Origin: MGIIb-Q1 sp964342465
GTDB taxonomy: Archaea; Thermoplasmatota; Poseidoniia; Poseidoniales; Thalassarchaeaceae
Direction of reading: 5' to 3'
Length of the DNA: 64,000 nucleotides
NCBI GenBank assembly: GCA_964342465.1
Contig: CAYFFQ010000003.1
Location: forward strand, 1-64,000
Numbering within the stretch: the first letter of the stretch is position 1; each line of letters begins with the position of its first letter. The position numbers were made by a program, and so were the translations under genes. This document shows, piece by piece, positions 16,928 through 26,482 of the stretch. The notes below the pieces were generated by a model. It searched no databases and was not told the DNA's origin. It worked only from the letters and a program-made list of their open reading frames with translations.

Positions 16928-18031
16928 TCACTTTTCATCGAGGTAATCAACTATGACATCCGCAATCCTTAGCGCGGTATTGCCATCCCAAAGTTTTGGT
17001 ATTCTACCCTGTTTTCCTCCAGAGGAAAGAATCACTTCTGCCTCTGTGATGATTGTCTCTGTATCGTTTCCAACCACCTTGTTCGTTCCTTCGGTGACGG
17101 TGATTGGTCTCTCGGTGTTCTCCCTCAGCGTCAGACAGGGTATGCCGAGGGCAGTGGTCTCTTCCTGAAGGCCGCCTGAATCTGTGAGTACCATCTTCGC
17201 TCCAGACATCAGTCGTATGAAATCCAAATAGCCGACAGGCTCCACGATTCTGATTCCTGGTATCGATTCAAGGCGCTCCAACAGTTTGAACTTAGCCGCC
17301 TGCTTCATCGTTCTTGGGTGAATGGGAAAGACGATGGGGGTGGCCGTGCCAATCTGCTCAAGGGCTGAAACTATACCGTCAAACGCTTCCATCACATCCA
17401 CATTACTCGGTCTGTGAAGGGTGAGTACTGCGTATTCTCCTCGTAGTAGCCCCAGCCTCTCCCGTACATCACTTTCCTCGGCCTTGTCTAGATTGATGAG
17501 GAGGCTGTCTATCATGATGTTCCCAACGAGGTGAACCTTCTCCGCAGCAACTCCTTCTCTAGCGAGGTTTTCATCACCGTCGGGAGAGGGGGTCAACAGA
17601 AGGTCACAGATTGAATCGGTGACGATGCGGTTGATCTCCTCCGGCATCATCCTATCAAAAGAGCGCAGGCCGGCCTCGATATGAGCAGAGGGAATGTGCA
17701 GTTTTACCGCGACAAGCGAACAGGCGAGTGTTGAATTGACATCGCCGACAACCACGACCATCGATGGATTGTGCTCTAGGCAGATGGTTTCGAAATCCAT
17801 CATCACCCTCGCCGTCTGAGATGCGTGACTGCCTGAGCCGACGCCGAGATAGATGTCAGGCTGGGGCATTCCGAGGTCTTCAAAGAAGACCTTTGACATG
17901 TTTTCATCATAATGCTGGCCTGTATGGAGCAACAACTGTGGTATGCCTCGCCTCTCCAATTCAGCGTGTAGCGGTGCGATTTTCATGAAGTTGGGGCGCG
18001 CACCCACAACTAGAATTATCGGTCCTTTCAT
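16928..18031 (-). CDS. wecB: UDP-N-acetylglucosamine 2-epimerase (non-hydrolysing)
   Basis: The enzyme interconverts UDP-GlcNAc and UDP-ManNAc for polysaccharide synthesis. Motifs are VVGARPNFMKIAPLHAEL, LLHTGQHYDENMS, VVVVGDVNSTLAC, HIEAGLRSFDRMMPEEINR, LTLHRPSNVD and the LTDSGGLQEE...RENTERPIT block. The start at 18031 overlaps the stop of the preceding gene by ATGA, giving the usual 367 residues; the longer frame to 18181 is rejected. It is the sixth gene of the operon. Confidence 0.92.
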   Translation of the reverse strand: MKGPIILVVGARPNFMKIAPLHAELERRGIPQLLLHTGQHYDENMSKVFFEDLGMPQPDIYLGVGSGSHASQTARVMMDFETICLEHNPSMVVVVGDVNSTLACSLVAVKLHIPSAHIEAGLRSFDRMMPEEINRIVTDSICDLLLTPSPDGDENLAREGVAAEKVHLVGNIMIDSLLINLDKAEESDVRERLGLLRGEYAVLTLHRPSNVDVMEAFDGIVSALEQIGTATPIVFPIHPRTMKQAAKFKLLERLESIPGIRIVEPVGYLDFIRLMSGAKMVLTDSGGLQEETTALGIPCLTLRENTERPITVTEGTNKVVGNDTETIITEAEVILSSGGKQGRIPKLWDGNTALRIADVIVDYLDEK

Positions 18032-19113
18032 TCTCCATCCTCCATCAAGTTCCTGAGCAGATTCCAGTACTCGACTGAGTGAATCGAACTGTCGTATTCC
18101 TCGATAAGTCGCTGCCTGTTTTCTGAAAGTTCGTCTCTCACGGCCCTCTGCTTCTCTCGGTCGGAAAGAAGCATGAGGCATTTCTCGGTCGCGGCATCGA
18201 AGTCGCCCAGTTGATAGAGTTGGTACATCGGTTCATCACACGCCACCTCAGGAAGAGCGCCGACTGATGTCGAAACCACCGGACAACCGGCGAGAAGTGA
18301 CTCGATGACTGACATTCCGAATGACTCTCCATGTGAAGTGACCAAATTGATTCCCCCCCGTTCAACTCCATGGGATATCAGTTCTGCCATCTTCTCGTTC
18401 TCGATTCTGTCAAACCATCTGAATCGTTGGATTATTTTCATCTCCTCAGCAGTCTTGAACACCTCATCACTTAGGTCAGTGGGGCAGGTTTGGCCACCTA
18501 TCAACCAGAATTCCACTTCTGGCTCAACCTCGTTTATTCGCCCGCATATCTCGAAGAAGGCGCGCCAATCCTTGTGGTCATCAACCTTCCCGACCCACAT
18601 TACTGGGGGTGGGCCTGAACCCTGAACCTTGACTGGGAGGAATAGTTTGGTGTCGAGAACATTGCCAAATTGGTGGATGGTGAGATTTGAAACTTCGTCC
18701 GAACGGTGATGTTCGATTCGCCCAATCATGTATTCAGATACCGTGATGAAGGAATCTGCATCGTTTGCCGACAATCTGCTGAGATAGGTCAGATTCTTTT
18801 CGATACTGGTATGGACTTCAATGACCTTCTTCACATCTTGATTACACTCTCGTAGCGCAGAGATGTACTCCTCTGTGTCAATGACGATAACCATGTCAAA
18901 ATCGTTGGTTCGGAGAAATCCGATGGTCGAACTCTCATTGAGGCCGAAATGCAGGGTGGCATACGGAGAGAGCATTTTCTCAATTCCATAATCACTTCTG
19001 AATCCACAATGCACTTCAAATTCCGAATCGGGAGGGAGATGTCTCAATCGGTGGAACAACTGAGTACACACCCCCCCCAATATGCCATATCGGTAGAGAA
19101 ACAACACCTTCAC
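18028..19113 (-). CDS. Glycosyltransferase, GT-B fold (GT4-like)
   Basis: The 361-residue protein opens with MKVLFLYRYGILGGV, the usual beta-strand and glycine loop of GT-B enzymes. PPVMWVGKVDDHKDW begins the C-terminal Rossmann domain. TSHGESFGMSVIESLLAGCPVVSTSVGALPEV is the donor-sugar site with the EX7E-like glutamates. It overlaps both neighbours by ATGA (19110-19113 and 18028-18031), so translation is probably coupled. Donor and acceptor are unknown. Confidence 0.85.
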   Translation of the reverse strand: MKVLFLYRYGILGGVCTQLFHRLRHLPPDSEFEVHCGFRSDYGIEKMLSPYATLHFGLNESSTIGFLRTNDFDMVIVIDTEEYISALRECNQDVKKVIEVHTSIEKNLTYLSRLSANDADSFITVSEYMIGRIEHHRSDEVSNLTIHQFGNVLDTKLFLPVKVQGSGPPPVMWVGKVDDHKDWRAFFEICGRINEVEPEVEFWLIGGQTCPTDLSDEVFKTAEEMKIIQRFRWFDRIENEKMAELISHGVERGGINLVTSHGESFGMSVIESLLAGCPVVSTSVGALPEVACDEPMYQLYQLGDFDAATEKCLMLLSDREKQRAVRDELSENRQRLIEEYDSSIHSVEYWNLLRNLMEDGE

Positions 19114-21137
19114 TCACTCACCCCCGTGCCTGTCAAGTTGTCTTCAGCGGCCGAAGTACCGAGGGTAAGGAAGACATCAACTCGGTCCTGCCATCTGTTT
19201 TCAGCCAGCCAAGTTGTTAGTTTTTCCTTTCGGGGGCGGAACGACACATATTCATCGAGTGCATGACAGAAATCTTCAATGTTACTTACTGTGATTGTGT
19301 ATGGATAGGACTTGATCTGCGGCATCCTGAAAGATACAGTGGGTAGGCCTAAAGCCATGTATTCATAGATCTTGATGGGGTCAACCCCATCAGCCAATGG
19401 TCCTATCTTGAAGGGTATTATCGCCACTTTCCACTCCGCCGCTATCTCATTTATTTCAGGATGGTTCTTCGGGCCCATCAGAATTATGTTTTCAGGGAGT
19501 GAATCAAACTCCGGTGCAGAATGACCGATGATCTCGAATTGATAGTTAGGGCGTGATTGGGCGATTGATATCAATGACTCCCAATCAAACCATGATTCGG
19601 TCAGGTGGCCAAAATATCCGATTTTTGTCATCTTAGAACCTTTCCATCTGTATCCTGCTGAGAGGAAATGTGGTGAGAGGGCGTTGGGCACGACAATGAC
19701 TGGATTGAATGGTTCGAACCCATCCAATTTGTCAGCCAAAGGTTTGGAGACAGCGGTCACATGGTCACAATTCCGTGTGATGTATCTCTCATGATATGTG
19801 CGATACCACTTCGCTTGACCGACCTTTTCAAACTCCTCCCATTCATCTCGCGCATCATAGATGGTCATCCATCCATTCAATCTGAATCGGTTCAATACTT
19901 TGGAGATGGAGGGGTGGGGATAGGATACGATGAATATCTTGTTTTTTCCACCGAAATCCATCTCGGCGATGTCCCCAAGCATCGTTTGCGTGACATCTAT
20001 TGGAATCTGTAAAAGCAGGTCCCCTTGATATGGAGGCCACTCGTCACTCCATTTCCATCTGTGATAGTTGAATATTACCGGTATGTCCCTACTCAGGAAC
20101 TCTCTTGTCAGCCGTATGGGACGATTTGCGCGCAGGTCCTGCACAAACGTCGTTCCTGAAAACACGAAGATAATCGAATCTGAGGCGGCCCTCTTGACAT
20201 CTTTGGTGAACTGGACAACATCCTGCTGAAATGCGTCGAGTTTTGATGGTTGGATTACAACCCCGCCGGCAATGGATATCTCAGATTCCGCTTTCCATGT
20301 TCTGAAACCGAGAGTCAATCTTCGAGTTCCGACCGGTGGTTCGAATTGAATGCAGAATTCACCTGTTTCCCCATCCTGTTTGAGGTATGAATACCAGCCG
20401 ACGGTCCTAGAACGGACCAATCCTGAAGGTTCAATTCCTGTGATCTCTACATCATTTGCATCAAAAAATGTGAAGGATACTAGTGCTGCTGAATATGGCT
20501 CCTCTACCCTGATGAGTAATGTACCCGTCAATTCAAATCTTGGGGAGAATCCGTTGCGAAGTTCAGTTTCAATTTCTGTGAAGGGATGTTGGAAGAAGGT
20601 AGGGGTCTCCTCGAGTCTGGCATCCTCCTTCATCTCAAAGAGCCAAGGTGCGTCACCGATACTCTCATTCTCTGGTGGTGGCCCGAACAGCCGTTTCTTC
20701 AGCACTTTGCCGATTTCCTCGGACCATCCATCGCGTGGATATCGTCTGAGCATTTCAAGCGAGTCCTCCACTAACCCCTGACGATTGAGATGTGTGACCA
20801 TCGTTCGTACTGCACGGCTGTCTGGAATTTCATCAATCATACTGTTCCCAAACTCGATACCGAGGGTGGGGTTGTAAGTGCAGACCGCTCGGAGTGTGGC
20901 GACGAAGAGGTTAGCTCCGTCCCGCTTGTAGAATCTTTTCTCACGAAGATATTCTATGCCTTCCCTCAGACCTGCAAGGGCCGCTTCACCGTCGTTCTGC
21001 AACTCAGCATATATCATGGATTCCATTTCCGGAATTGAAACCGGACGGTCCATGGCCATGATGACAAGCCTTCGCGCTGACAATTTGAGTGGAGGTTGAT
21101 GGTGCCAAAATGGCAAATGTCGCGTCACCCATCTCAT
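19110..21137 (-). CDS. Large glycosyltransferase with N-terminal accessory region
   Basis: The 675-residue protein has two parts. The C-terminal half is a GT-B transferase (TIYDARDEWEEF, VTAVSKPLADKL, VVPNALSPHF, KIGYFGHLTESWFDWESL, GPLADGVDPIKIYEYMALGLPTVSF). The N-terminal half, about 1-300, has a helical stretch (about 15-130) and then a beta-rich region (about 170-290) resembling a carbohydrate-binding sandwich, with GLVRSRTVGWYSYLKQDGE. The start at 21137 forms ATGA with the previous stop; the ATG at 21152 is an alternative with a 19-base overlap. Confidence 0.78.
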   Translation of the reverse strand: MRWVTRHLPFWHHQPPLKLSARRLVIMAMDRPVSIPEMESMIYAELQNDGEAALAGLREGIEYLREKRFYKRDGANLFVATLRAVCTYNPTLGIEFGNSMIDEIPDSRAVRTMVTHLNRQGLVEDSLEMLRRYPRDGWSEEIGKVLKKRLFGPPPENESIGDAPWLFEMKEDARLEETPTFFQHPFTEIETELRNGFSPRFELTGTLLIRVEEPYSAALVSFTFFDANDVEITGIEPSGLVRSRTVGWYSYLKQDGETGEFCIQFEPPVGTRRLTLGFRTWKAESEISIAGGVVIQPSKLDAFQQDVVQFTKDVKRAASDSIIFVFSGTTFVQDLRANRPIRLTREFLSRDIPVIFNYHRWKWSDEWPPYQGDLLLQIPIDVTQTMLGDIAEMDFGGKNKIFIVSYPHPSISKVLNRFRLNGWMTIYDARDEWEEFEKVGQAKWYRTYHERYITRNCDHVTAVSKPLADKLDGFEPFNPVIVVPNALSPHFLSAGYRWKGSKMTKIGYFGHLTESWFDWESLISIAQSRPNYQFEIIGHSAPEFDSLPENIILMGPKNHPEINEIAAEWKVAIIPFKIGPLADGVDPIKIYEYMALGLPTVSFRMPQIKSYPYTITVSNIEDFCHALDEYVSFRPRKEKLTTWLAENRWQDRVDVFLTLGTSAAEDNLTGTGVSE

Positions 21138-21751
21138 TTCGTTCCACTCCAATGTGGGTGATATTTTCTGACATAATCATCATCCTCACCTTCCAACACC
21201 CTCCACGACGCCCCGTGGATTATGGAAAGAATGTTCGAGGGAAGAGGTTCTGGTGCTAGAATCGTGAAGTTCCAGAACCGATAGGTGAGCAAACGCAAAC
21301 GCATGGCTATCGCATCTGCGAGAATCGTATCTTCTCTTCTCAGAGTATCGTCAATCAGCCAGACTGCCCCTATGGGGAAAAGTGAGAGGTTGTTCAACAG
21401 CCCACCCCTGCCGATGGCGGCAGGGGGGCCGTCGACAATCACCAAATCGGCGGTGGTGGGGAGATTCTCCTTCAACACCGCTGGGTCATACCATTCTGAG
21501 AAATCCATTCCACATATCGGTGCGGAAGGGGTTAGGGGGGCATGGATATACTTCACCCGAGGGTGACCGAGCAGCCATTTTTCATCATGTTCGACGGCAT
21601 GAACCGTGCCAAATCTTGTCAGTCTTGAAGTGCCCTCCCCAGAACCCAGTTCGATGATGGTTCCATTCTTCGGACAGAGCAGTCTTGCCGCTTCCCGAGC
21701 GCCATCACACAGAGACCAGTGCGATTTCACAATGTCTGTTGAACCGCTCAC
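21134..21751 (-). CDS. SAM-dependent methyltransferase-like protein of the glycan operon
   Basis: The 205-residue protein contains GTIIELGSGEGTSRLTRFG, a class I methyltransferase motif I, followed by TVHAVEHDEKWL (acidic end of strand 2), ADLVIVDGPPAAIG (strand 4) and GAVWLIDDTLR. The DGPP pattern is typical of the Methyltransf_24 or cephalosporin-hydroxylase-like group found in polysaccharide loci. It probably methylates a sugar or its carrier end, perhaps as chain capping before ABC export; this is inference from context. It is four bases after the ATPase gene and joined by ATGA to the next transferase. Confidence 0.7.
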   Translation of the reverse strand: MSGSTDIVKSHWSLCDGAREAARLLCPKNGTIIELGSGEGTSRLTRFGTVHAVEHDEKWLLGHPRVKYIHAPLTPSAPICGMDFSEWYDPAVLKENLPTTADLVIVDGPPAAIGRGGLLNNLSLFPIGAVWLIDDTLRREDTILADAIAMRLRLLTYRFWNFTILAPEPLPSNILSIIHGASWRVLEGEDDDYVRKYHPHWSGTK

Positions 21752-21755
21752 ACGC

Positions 21756-22514
21756 TCACTCTCCTCTCAAGGCTGATAGTTTTTGATAACGCTCAATCAC
21801 CTTATTCATGTCAGTCGAGTCGATATCGACCTTTCCGTTATGGATGCAGATTCCTCTGTCACACATCTCCCTCAGTATCTTTTCATTATGGCTGATTATT
21901 ATTACTGTGGATTCGCCTTCGACCATCTCAATGATTCGGTTCTTGGACTTCTGTCTGAAGGCAGAATCACCGACGCCCATCACTTCGTCTATCAAGAGAA
22001 CATCGGGTTCTAGGTGGGAGGCGAGGGAGAAGGCGAGGCGGGCGCGCATACCTGATGAGTAGGTTCTGATAGGACGGTCAATGAATTCTCCAATTCCTGC
22101 AAACACCACTATTGATGGGACAAGGTCATACAATTCATTGGGAGTAAATCCGTAAATCGAGCCGCTGAGGTAGATGTTCTCCCTACCGGTTAGATTACGC
22201 TGAAAACCGGCCCCCAATCCAGCTAGAAGGGCCACCCGTCCCCTCGTCTTCACCACACCTCTATCGGGATTGTAGATTCCAGCAACCAATCTCAGTAGAG
22301 TGCTCTTCCCGGCGCCGTTCGGACCGATTATTCCCAGCACCTCTCCCTTGTTCACATCGAAGGAGACTTCCTCCAAGGCGCGGAATGAACCGCCCCTTTC
22401 ACGCCGACTGCGAAATCTCCCAGTGAGAAATTCCTTGAGGTGGGCTGGGCCGCTCTTCATTATCGGGAAGTCGAAGGTGACTTCCTCAAGACGAACTGAA
22501 ATATCTGAATTCAA
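21756..22514 (-). CDS. ABC transporter ATP-binding protein for surface polysaccharide (Wzt/TagH type)
   Basis: The 252-residue ATPase has Walker A GPNGAGKST (64-72), signature YSSGMRARLAFS, and Walker B DVLLIDEVMGVGD followed by the switch histidine in VIIISHNE. The N-terminal VRLEEVTFDFP and the ALEEVSFDVNKGEVLGIIG stretch match the polysaccharide/teichoic acid export subgroup. It lacks the C-terminal glycan-recognition domain found on some Wzt proteins. It overlaps the permease gene by ATGA. Confidence 0.9.
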   Translation of the reverse strand: MNSDISVRLEEVTFDFPIMKSGPAHLKEFLTGRFRSRRERGGSFRALEEVSFDVNKGEVLGIIGPNGAGKSTLLRLVAGIYNPDRGVVKTRGRVALLAGLGAGFQRNLTGRENIYLSGSIYGFTPNELYDLVPSIVVFAGIGEFIDRPIRTYSSGMRARLAFSLASHLEPDVLLIDEVMGVGDSAFRQKSKNRIIEMVEGESTVIIISHNEKILREMCDRGICIHNGKVDIDSTDMNKVIERYQKLSALRGE

Positions 22515-23350
22515 AGGTATTTCACCGCCTTCGATTGAAATCGGGTGAACGCCATCGCCCCGATGAAGAAGAATAGAAATGAGGATAGAATTGCCGTGCC
22601 GATGTGTTGAACTGTGAGGACACCCATGTCGCCGTAGACCGCCGACCGCGCCATCTCGATGTAGACAGCGATGGGATTCATCAAATGAATATCTAGTATC
22701 TCTTCGGGGATATGTTCAGCGGAATAGAAGACGCCAGAAAGGAAGAAACCCGCCCGCATCAGCAGTTGGACCACTTGGCCTGTGTCCCTGATGCGTACAT
22801 GCAACATAGATGCAATCGCTCCGAGGCCGAATCCGAGGAGAGTGATGCCGAAGATAGAGAGGGGAAGGAGGAGCAACAGTAGTGTCGGGGGAAGTGCCAC
22901 GAAATACATGTAGAGAAAAACTATCGCTAGGCTCAACATCAACCTCGATGTCTGAAATCCAGTAATTGAAGCGATGAAGATTTCTCTCGGGAAATAGATC
23001 TGTTGAATCAATCCCGAGTTTCTCGTCAGAACAGTGGTGCAACCATTCACAGTCCTTGAAAAGGCGTTGAAGAAGAGGATGCCTATCATGATGGTCAAGG
23101 GAAGATATTCGTCGCCCGAACCCCTGAGAATGACAAAAACGAGATAGAATATGGCCGTGAATATCAATGGCTCTATCAAAGACCAGGCGTAACCGAGGAT
23201 GTGGCCATGGTATGTGACCCTGAAATCTCGTTTGATGAAATGGGTGAGAACCTGTCTATGGCTGAAGAGGTTGCTAATAATGGCAGTTGGACCGGCGATG
23301 AGAGAGTGACGGCTTCCGGAGATGGAAGTCCAATCATCAACATCCTCCAT
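22511..23350 (-). CDS. ABC-2 type polysaccharide export permease (Wzm/KpsM type)
   Basis: First gene of the minus-strand glycan operon. The preferred start at 23350 gives 279 residues. The pattern LTHFIKRDFRVTYHGHILGYAWSLIEPL before the first membrane segment is diagnostic of ABC-2 polysaccharide permeases. Six hydrophobic segments and the GVFYSAEHIPE loop complete the match. It forms the exporter with the ATPase encoded next. The frame extends upstream to 23476, but that part overlaps the divergent dehydrogenase. Confidence 0.88.
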   Translation of the reverse strand: MEDVDDWTSISGSRHSLIAGPTAIISNLFSHRQVLTHFIKRDFRVTYHGHILGYAWSLIEPLIFTAIFYLVFVILRGSGDEYLPLTIMIGILFFNAFSRTVNGCTTVLTRNSGLIQQIYFPREIFIASITGFQTSRLMLSLAIVFLYMYFVALPPTLLLLLLPLSIFGITLLGFGLGAIASMLHVRIRDTGQVVQLLMRAGFFLSGVFYSAEHIPEEILDIHLMNPIAVYIEMARSAVYGDMGVLTVQHIGTAILSSFLFFFIGAMAFTRFQSKAVKYL

Positions 23351-23447
23351 GGTGTTCGCTGCAAGGGGTCCACCTATAATAGAATCACACCGAAAGGTTG
23401 AACAAAACTGATAGTAGGGGTTCGGACAAGCGTCGGTCGGGGAAGTC

Positions 23448-24272
23448 ATGAGGGTAGGTATCATCGGCGCAGGCATCGTCGGGGGTGCAATAGAACACTG
23501 GTTTTCAGATGCTCATGAACTCTTCATCCATGACCCTGTAAGGGGTACTTCTCTGAGTGATGTCATTGATAATGTCGATATGGCTTACATCGCCGTTCCA
23601 ACACCGATGAGTGATGAGGACGGCTCCTGCGACACCAGCATCGTCGATGCCACCTTGGAGGCCCTGCCGGATGGGTTTACTGCGGTCATCAAAAGTACCG
23701 TCGTGCCGGGAACGACTCAACGCTACCATGAGCGGTACCCAAAACTGAAAATCGCCTACTCGCCGGAATTTCTCGTTGAGAGGAGGCACTTGGAGGACTT
23801 TGGCAATCAGGATATTCTGGTCTGTGGAACCCATCATGCAGGAGTTGCTGAGAAGGTCTTCCAACAACACAGAGAGGCGGGGGTTCTCAAGCGCGACCAG
23901 ACCTATCATGTGACTCCCACTCAGGCCGAGTTGGTGAAATACACGAAAAACACCTTCTACGCCATGAAGGTGATATTCGCCAACCAGATGTACGACATCT
24001 GTGAGGGGCTGGGAGAGGATTGGTACAGGGTCAGAGACATCATCACCGCCGACCAAGCCCAACCGATAGGGGAAAGCCATCTCGACCCGATATTCGGCCT
24101 CAATCGAGGATTTGGAGGAAAGTGCCTGCCGAAGGATTCCAATGCCCTACGGGTTCTCGCAGAGGAATTGGGTGTGAAATACGACATCTTCGACGCCCTA
24201 CAGTCAGACAACAACAGATTGCGGGCTGTTGTTACTGGAAAGGAGTCGGATGTTGAGACACTCGACGACTGA
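23448..24272 (+). CDS. Short UDP-glucose/GDP-mannose dehydrogenase family protein
   Basis: NAD-dependent four-electron dehydrogenases of this family oxidise NDP-hexoses to uronates. The NAD site GAGIVGG (7-13), substrate loop YSPEFLVER, Lys/Asn helix VKYTKNTFYAMKV and catalytic FGGKCLPKD (Cys226) are all present. At 274 residues the protein stops after the central helix and lacks the C-terminal UDP-binding domain found in 390-450-residue relatives. No remnant of it is visible in the 66 bases before the next gene. It diverges from the glycan operon and likely serves it. Confidence 0.85.
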   Translation: MRVGIIGAGIVGGAIEHWFSDAHELFIHDPVRGTSLSDVIDNVDMAYIAVPTPMSDEDGSCDTSIVDATLEALPDGFTAVIKSTVVPGTTQRYHERYPKLKIAYSPEFLVERRHLEDFGNQDILVCGTHHAGVAEKVFQQHREAGVLKRDQTYHVTPTQAELVKYTKNTFYAMKVIFANQMYDICEGLGEDWYRVRDIITADQAQPIGESHLDPIFGLNRGFGGKCLPKDSNALRVLAEELGVKYDIFDALQSDNNRLRAVVTGKESDVETLDD

Positions 24273-24338
24273 GGTCTGTGGACGAGAGGTCTGTTCTGCA
24301 CGGCACATTTTTCCTGATTCGAGAGGAGAAGAACCTGT

Positions 24339-26330
24339 TCACTCCGAGGATTGGCGCGCGGGTTCACTCTTCGCATCCACTCCGAATTTCAATACAGGGT
24401 TGCCGAAGAGGATGGCTATGGAAACCAACTTTGCGGCAGGCGTTCCGGCATTGGGTGTGGCCTTACTCGAGTCACTTAACCATTTTTTTGCAGCACTATA
24501 TGCCATGGAATAGACCTCCTTCTCTGCTCCGTCAGCAACCTGTGACCAGAACTCTTCAACGAGACGTAACAACTCGCCCTTCTGGTCATCCATCTCTATC
24601 TCTAAATGTTCAACCAAAGCCATGAATGTCGCGCACGGCCCATTGGATATGTCCTTCACTCCTCCGGAGACACAATAGATTTGGGGAGTTGGTAGGGGTC
24701 CTCCTCCGCTGAGCCCTGTGATTCGCTCATCCACTTGCTCAGGAGTCATGTCATACTTGGGATTGGTAAAGGGGATGGTGGCGAGGTCTTTGCAACAGAG
24801 AGAGAGCATATCGAGCATCAACCCATATCCCTTTTCAGAAGAGTGTCTGTGGGGATTGATGTCTGAAAGAGCGAGTGAACAGAGTGTCTGATTTAGAAAC
24901 GGCCTGAGCCCCAATAGATTTCGTCGCACGAACCTGCCGTTTTGTATCGCCGATTTGTAGAGCAGGTGATGCCACTGCATGGCAGCAGGGTCAGACTCTG
25001 AGATTCCATGGTCAGCGAGCGTTCCCTCTATCTCCGAGTAAATCGATTCACGGTCGCCTTCTCGTTTTGCCAACGGAATATCCCTGAGCGTCAATCCGTA
25101 GAATGTTCCTTTGATGACCTCGGCCCCATGCCCACCCAACTCTGCAACGACGGGATTGGACCAATAGGAGTTGTAGAGGTAGAACATATCAAAGATACCG
25201 GCGTTGGATATAACCCAATGACCGAACGGGTTTGATATCCGGAGAATATCTATTCCTTTTGGGGTGGTGGATGGAACTGAAGATTCGTTGTTGAATTCGA
25301 AACTCATTCTTTCAGACATCATCCTGACCACCCTCAAGTCATCAATCCTTGATTCATGGGTGCTGGATTTGATGTCCAATCCATCCATCACCACCTGTAC
25401 ATCTTGAATAGTGGCGAAAAGCACTCTTGAATCCAAGCCACCTGACAGCCCAAACCGCAGCCGAATACCGAGACCGGCGACAGTACTCAATAGGCTCCTG
25501 ACCTGGTTGATTCCATCCTGCAAACCCTCGGAATAATCCGTTGCTGAGCCGCTGAATACCGATTTGCATTCCCTGACCACCAAGTTGGCCGGTTTTCGGG
25601 TGGAAATACCGAATTTTTTTGATTTTCGCATCAGATTGAGGTCAACATCAAGATAGGATGATGGAGTGAGCATAAATACATCCTTGATTATCAATTCGTT
25701 GGACATCGCTGCTGATGCAAGACCGTGTGTCCAAGTCCTCGAGTGTATTACGTCGCGGTTGATTTTGTTCTCCAGCCCCATCATCATCCTCACACGCGAA
25801 AGGACATACAGTGAATCTGAAACGACCACGACTTCCGAGGTTGAGAAGAAGAGTGCTGGAAGTTGAGAGAAGATATCGTTCTCGAAAGTCAGCCGAGCAT
25901 CACCCCATGAGGCAAGAACATAGGCCCCCTCCTTGTCAAGCGATGAGGCGGTGAGTGAATCGCGCCTCTCTGTTCGGAGATATTCCCCCAATCCTCGTTC
26001 ACCCAGACAGATGTGTTTGGCGTGGTGGTCAACCAGCCAGCCACGAAAGAAATAGCCCTCTCTGACACCATCAGAGGATTCGTGTACTGGACGGGAGGAT
26101 GAACCATCTTGGATGGGTCTGGTCACGGTGAGGGATGAAAGGCCCTTCGATTCCTCGGTCAGAACCAACTCGTTCTCCCCTTCACTATCAACGAGGATGG
26201 CGAGGTGGTCCGAGATTTCACATATCACATCCGTTCTGCCGAAAGCGAACAGATAGTTTGACATCACCTCACTAACTGAAGTCCACTCTATTATTTCATC
26301 CTCTGGTGTGGAGAGAAAATAACGGAACAA
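24339..26330 (-). CDS. Asparagine-synthetase-like ATP pyrophosphatase without glutaminase cysteine
   Basis: The 663-residue protein has the N-type ATP pyrophosphatase loop FGLSGGLDSR (SGGLDS at 296-301) and the surrounding architecture of asparagine synthetase B: a beta-rich N-terminal half (about 90-230), then the synthase domain. The N-terminus is MFRY rather than MC, so the catalytic Cys2 of the glutaminase is missing. Such proteins occur in glycan and lasso-peptide loci, where they activate a carboxylate with ATP. Here it lies beside the UDP-sugar dehydrogenase, so amidation of a uronic acid is a reasonable guess. Confidence 0.72.
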   Translation of the reverse strand: MFRYFLSTPEDEIIEWTSVSEVMSNYLFAFGRTDVICEISDHLAILVDSEGENELVLTEESKGLSSLTVTRPIQDGSSSRPVHESSDGVREGYFFRGWLVDHHAKHICLGERGLGEYLRTERRDSLTASSLDKEGAYVLASWGDARLTFENDIFSQLPALFFSTSEVVVVSDSLYVLSRVRMMMGLENKINRDVIHSRTWTHGLASAAMSNELIIKDVFMLTPSSYLDVDLNLMRKSKKFGISTRKPANLVVRECKSVFSGSATDYSEGLQDGINQVRSLLSTVAGLGIRLRFGLSGGLDSRVLFATIQDVQVVMDGLDIKSSTHESRIDDLRVVRMMSERMSFEFNNESSVPSTTPKGIDILRISNPFGHWVISNAGIFDMFYLYNSYWSNPVVAELGGHGAEVIKGTFYGLTLRDIPLAKREGDRESIYSEIEGTLADHGISESDPAAMQWHHLLYKSAIQNGRFVRRNLLGLRPFLNQTLCSLALSDINPHRHSSEKGYGLMLDMLSLCCKDLATIPFTNPKYDMTPEQVDERITGLSGGGPLPTPQIYCVSGGVKDISNGPCATFMALVEHLEIEMDDQKGELLRLVEEFWSQVADGAEKEVYSMAYSAAKKWLSDSSKATPNAGTPAAKLVSIAILFGNPVLKFGVDAKSEPARQSSE

Positions 26331-26482
26331 TCACGGTTGAAATGGCTCTCCGGATTCTGCTGAGAATGGGGTGTAATTACTGTAGGACGCAAAAGGTGGG
26401 ATTTCCCTCCATATTCAGGATTAGATAGACAAACAGGTGAGCACGGGGTAGGTTTGTTAGATGGGCCGCCCCTCGCCACGCC

